Source: Sulfitobacter sediminilitoris
GTDB lineage: Bacteria; Pseudomonadota; Alphaproteobacteria; Rhodobacterales; Rhodobacteraceae
Assembly (NCBI RefSeq): GCF_010667575.1
Contig: NZ_JAABNT010000011.1
Location: 1 to 64,000 of the forward strand
Direction of reading: 5' to 3'
DNA: 64,000 bases
The notes under the pieces were generated by a model that did no database searches, was not told where the DNA came from, and worked only from the letters and a program-made list of their open reading frames with translations. Below are positions 61,992 to 64,000 of the stretch, piece by piece (the first letter of the stretch is position 1; every line of letters begins with the position of its first letter). The translations under genes and the position numbers were made by a program.

Positions 61992-62336
61992 ATGACGATT
62001 GATTTGAAGTCAATGTCACGCAAACAACTTGAGAAACACCTTAAGGATGTAAAGAAGGCTCTTCAGGATGCGCAAGCGCGCGACCGTCGAGAAGCCAAGA
62101 AAGCGGCCCAAAAAGCGGCTGCTGAATTCGGGTTTTCACTGGATGAATTGTCAGAGACTGACAATGCACCCCGTAAAGCACGGAAAACCAAGCAAAAATC
62201 AGCAGGCCCAAAATCAAAGCCAAAATTCGCAAACCCATCTGATCCAAAACAAACCTGGACAGGAAAAGGCCGTCAGCCGAATTGGTTTCGTGCAGAGATT
62301 GAAAAGGGCACGGCGCCCGAAGCAATGGAAATCTGA
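61992..62336 (+). CDS. H-NS-like (HvrA-type) nucleoid-associated protein
   Basis: 114 residues. The N-terminus is a coiled-coil oligomerisation region (MSRKQLEKHLKDVKKALQDA), then a linker rich in Lys/Ala, and the C-terminal DNA-binding motif KFANPSDPKQTWTGKGRQPN followed by WFRAEIEKG, the alphaproteobacterial version of the H-NS TWTGxGRxP loop. It should bind AT-rich DNA and silence or tune genes such as horizontally acquired ones. It has its own promoter region of about 80 bp after ecm and a GGAAGGAACT leader. Confidence 0.9.
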   Translation: MTIDLKSMSRKQLEKHLKDVKKALQDAQARDRREAKKAAQKAAAEFGFSLDELSETDNAPRKARKTKQKSAGPKSKPKFANPSDPKQTWTGKGRQPNWFRAEIEKGTAPEAMEI

Positions 62337-62579
62337 AGACTCACTCGCGCAAGGCTTGTGAATTGCGCGGGTATCGGAACAGGTTCAATTGCCGAATACC
62401 ACCCCGATTCAATAAAGACCCAGCGCTAAATATTCAGGGTTTCGCGAATCTTAATTCCACCCGTACAAGAATTGCAGGCCATAGCCGCACGAATTGAGTG
62501 TGCTTTCGTAGATTTTCGCCCTTGCCCGATTTGCCTGGCAAGGGCAGTCTGTGCTGCACGAATACAGGAGTGACAGCAG

Positions 62580-63284
62580 ATGACCGTTCATATCGGGGCA
62601 GCACCGGGCCAAATCGCCGAGACCGTATTGATGCCGGGCGACCCGTATCGTGCAAAATGGGCTGCGGAAACCTTTCTTGATGGTGCCGAACTGGTCAATG
62701 AAGTGCGCGGCATGCTGGGCTTTACCGGGACTTGGAAAGGCAACCCTGTGACCATTCAGGGGTCTGGCATGGGCATGCCGTCCCTGTCGATCTATGCCAA
62801 TGAACTGATCAGCAGCTATAACGCCCAAACGCTGATCCGCATTGGGTCATGTGGTGGTATGCAGCCCCATGTGGACATCCGTGATGTGATCATCGCCATG
62901 TCGGCGACCACGATCACCTCGCCTTCCTCCGGTATATTCAAAGAGGTGAACTTTGCCCCGACCGCTGACTGGTCGTTGCTACGCGCAGCCGTCACCGCGG
63001 CAGAGACCAAGGGCGGCAAGACCCATGTGGGCGGCATCTATTCTTCTGACGTTTTCTACGCCGAAAGACCTGACCTGGACGAACAGATGGTCCGGCACGG
63101 TATCCTTGGGGTCGAGATGGAAGCGGCAGAGCTTTACACACTTGCGGCGCGACATGGTCGTCGGGCGCTTGCCGTGCTGACAGTTTCAGACCACCTTCAG
63201 ACCGGTGAGGCGCTGCCCTCAGCAGACCGAGAGCGGACCTTCGGGGATATGGTAGAGATTGCCTTGGAAGCCGCCTTCGCCTGA
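62580..63284 (+). CDS. deoD: Purine nucleoside phosphorylase, DeoD type
   Basis: 234 residues, hexameric PNP family. It phosphorolyses purine (deoxy)nucleosides to the base and (deoxy)ribose 1-phosphate. Markers: [22 protein letters not shown] start, [34 protein letters not shown] and [13 protein letters not shown]. Ribosome binding site CAGGAGTGAC lies before the ATG. The gene converges on the DUF1989 gene (10 bp between stops). The BMP-type importer upstream may provide substrates. Confidence 0.95.
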   Translation: MTVHIGAAPGQIAETVLMPGDPYRAKWAAETFLDGAELVNEVRGMLGFTGTWKGNPVTIQGSGMGMPSLSIYANELISSYNAQTLIRIGSCGGMQPHVDIRDVIIAMSATTITSPSSGIFKEVNFAPTADWSLLRAAVTAAETKGGKTHVGGIYSSDVFYAERPDLDEQMVRHGILGVEMEAAELYTLAARHGRRALAVLTVSDHLQTGEALPSADRERTFGDMVEIALEAAFA

Positions 63285-63294
63285 AGCGGCCCCG

Positions 63295-63999
63295 TCACAA
63301 ACCATGGGTTCGGTCATACCCGTTTACGGAAGGTGGCTCCCAACCGGTGAGCGCCCCTTCTTCAGGCGCGAACACCTCGACCAGAAGCGGATGACATGCC
63401 GCCACATCCGAGGAATGCTCTGCCGAACAATCGCCGCCCGGACAGGCACTCAGCGCACCAAGCAGATCTATTTCCGCGAAGAATTCAAGATAATCGCCGG
63501 GTCGCACAGGGCTGGCCTTCATGAAGTATTGGCCGGTATCCCGCGTGAAACCAGTGCACATGAAGACGTTGAGCACGTCGTGGACGTGCGTTTCAGCCTG
63601 ATCTGCCGGTACGCCCAGATGGCTGGCCAACGCACGCGTCAGATTGGAATGGCAGCAATGGTGATATTGTCCGCCTTTCAACAGGTTGTGTGTGTAAGGA
63701 TCGCAGCGTGTGCCGATGACGTCATGGACAGAGCCGCCAAAGGTGTCGATGCCGTACCATCCCAAGGTATCCTGCGTAATTGTCGCCATGGGCCGCAGAC
63801 CCGGAAAGCTGGACCACATCCGCTCGCCCGTTGTGATGTGCGTGCCATGCAATGCGCGGGTTTTGCCGGAATAGAAGCGTTCGCTCAGATCCTTGGCATT
63901 CCAGAGATTCAAATCGCCCACCTGCGGCCCCTCGACAGAGGTAATGCGAAAGAAATGGCCAGCCGGGACCTGGAATGTGCGGGCATCGCGCGGCGGCAC
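63295..63999 (-). CDS. DUF1989 (urea carboxylase-associated) family protein, probably cut by the window edge
   Basis: About 235 residues are visible to the edge; the apparent GTG at 63999 encodes V in VPPRDARTFQVPAGHFFRI and is probably internal. The DUF1989 pattern is clear: GPQVGDLNLWNAKDLSERF, the cysteine/histidine-containing GTRCDPYTHNLLKGGQYHHCCHSN, and DVLNVFMCTGFTRDTGQYFM. These proteins accompany urea carboxylase or aminomethyltransferase genes and may bind metal. The real start lies beyond the window. Confidence 0.85.
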   Translation of the reverse strand: MPPRDARTFQVPAGHFFRITSVEGPQVGDLNLWNAKDLSERFYSGKTRALHGTHITTGERMWSSFPGLRPMATITQDTLGWYGIDTFGGSVHDVIGTRCDPYTHNLLKGGQYHHCCHSNLTRALASHLGVPADQAETHVHDVLNVFMCTGFTRDTGQYFMKASPVRPGDYLEFFAEIDLLGALSACPGGDCSAEHSSDVAACHPLLVEVFAPEEGALTGWEPPSVNGYDRTHGL

Positions 64000-64000
64000 G

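Overview
The window looks like chromosome of a marine alphaproteobacterium of the Roseobacter group (Rhodobacteraceae). The evidence is moderately high GC (estimated by eye), many proteins of recognisable roseobacterial type, an ethylmalonyl-CoA pathway pair (crotonyl-CoA carboxylase/reductase and ethylmalonyl-CoA mutase), an H-NS-like HvrA-type protein, a luxR-luxI pair and unlinked trpA and trpB. The species cannot be settled from the sequence alone.

Region 1 (1-18200) is accessory. It opens with an IS91-type transposase running off the left edge and its partner tyrosine recombinase. ThpR follows, then a very large class III cyclase/TolB-like/TPR protein. A graveyard comes next: a truncated LysR regulator, a 30-codon IS21 IstA scrap, the C-terminal third of an IS256 transposase and a truncated META-domain gene. 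A tight minus-strand operon encodes an outer-membrane barrel, a beta-lactamase-fold hydrolase and an MscS channel. Then comes a phage-like mini-island beside tRNA-Ser(GCT). On the minus strand it has a ParB/DNA-methyltransferase fusion, a DUF5681 protein and a large terminase. Divergently it has a DUF2924 protein and a large serine recombinase. Between the two arms lies about 200 nt of non-coding DNA rich in hairpins. Behind the recombinase is an array of 14-bp repeats spaced exactly 21 bp apart. I see no capsid, portal or tail genes.

Region 2 (18800-37760) is mostly core: YchF, TrpA, an FMN-dependent alpha-hydroxyacid dehydrogenase, L25, Pth, TrpB, AsmA and RimO, mixed with small conserved genes. 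Inside it sits a minus-strand cluster of two paralogous secreted proteins with extremely acidic repetitive tails, plus a membrane-anchored LuxR-type regulator.

Region 3 (37735-43340) has an AT-richer unknown gene abutting rimO, then small conserved genes (a two-motif protein, DCC family, HlyIII, YigZ/IMPACT, M48 lipoprotein) and a class IV aminotransferase.

Region 4 (43466-54755) holds a UspA protein, an nfuA-tsaB-rimI chain (Fe-S delivery, t6A synthesis, S18 acetylation), and a complete BMP-type nucleoside ABC importer (binding protein, double ATPase, two permeases). It continues with a TauE/SafE permease coupled to a TIGR02186 protein, and an SDR plus a RecD-like helicase.

Region 5 (54807-64000) holds luxI and luxR with a small overlapping upstream gene, ccr, a glycerolipid acyltransferase, ecm, an H-NS-like gene, deoD and a DUF1989 gene cut by the right edge. 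Ccr and Ecm catalyse two steps of the same acetyl-CoA assimilation route. DeoD and the BMP importer could both serve purine nucleoside use.

All identifications are from reading translated sequence and motifs. No database search was run.
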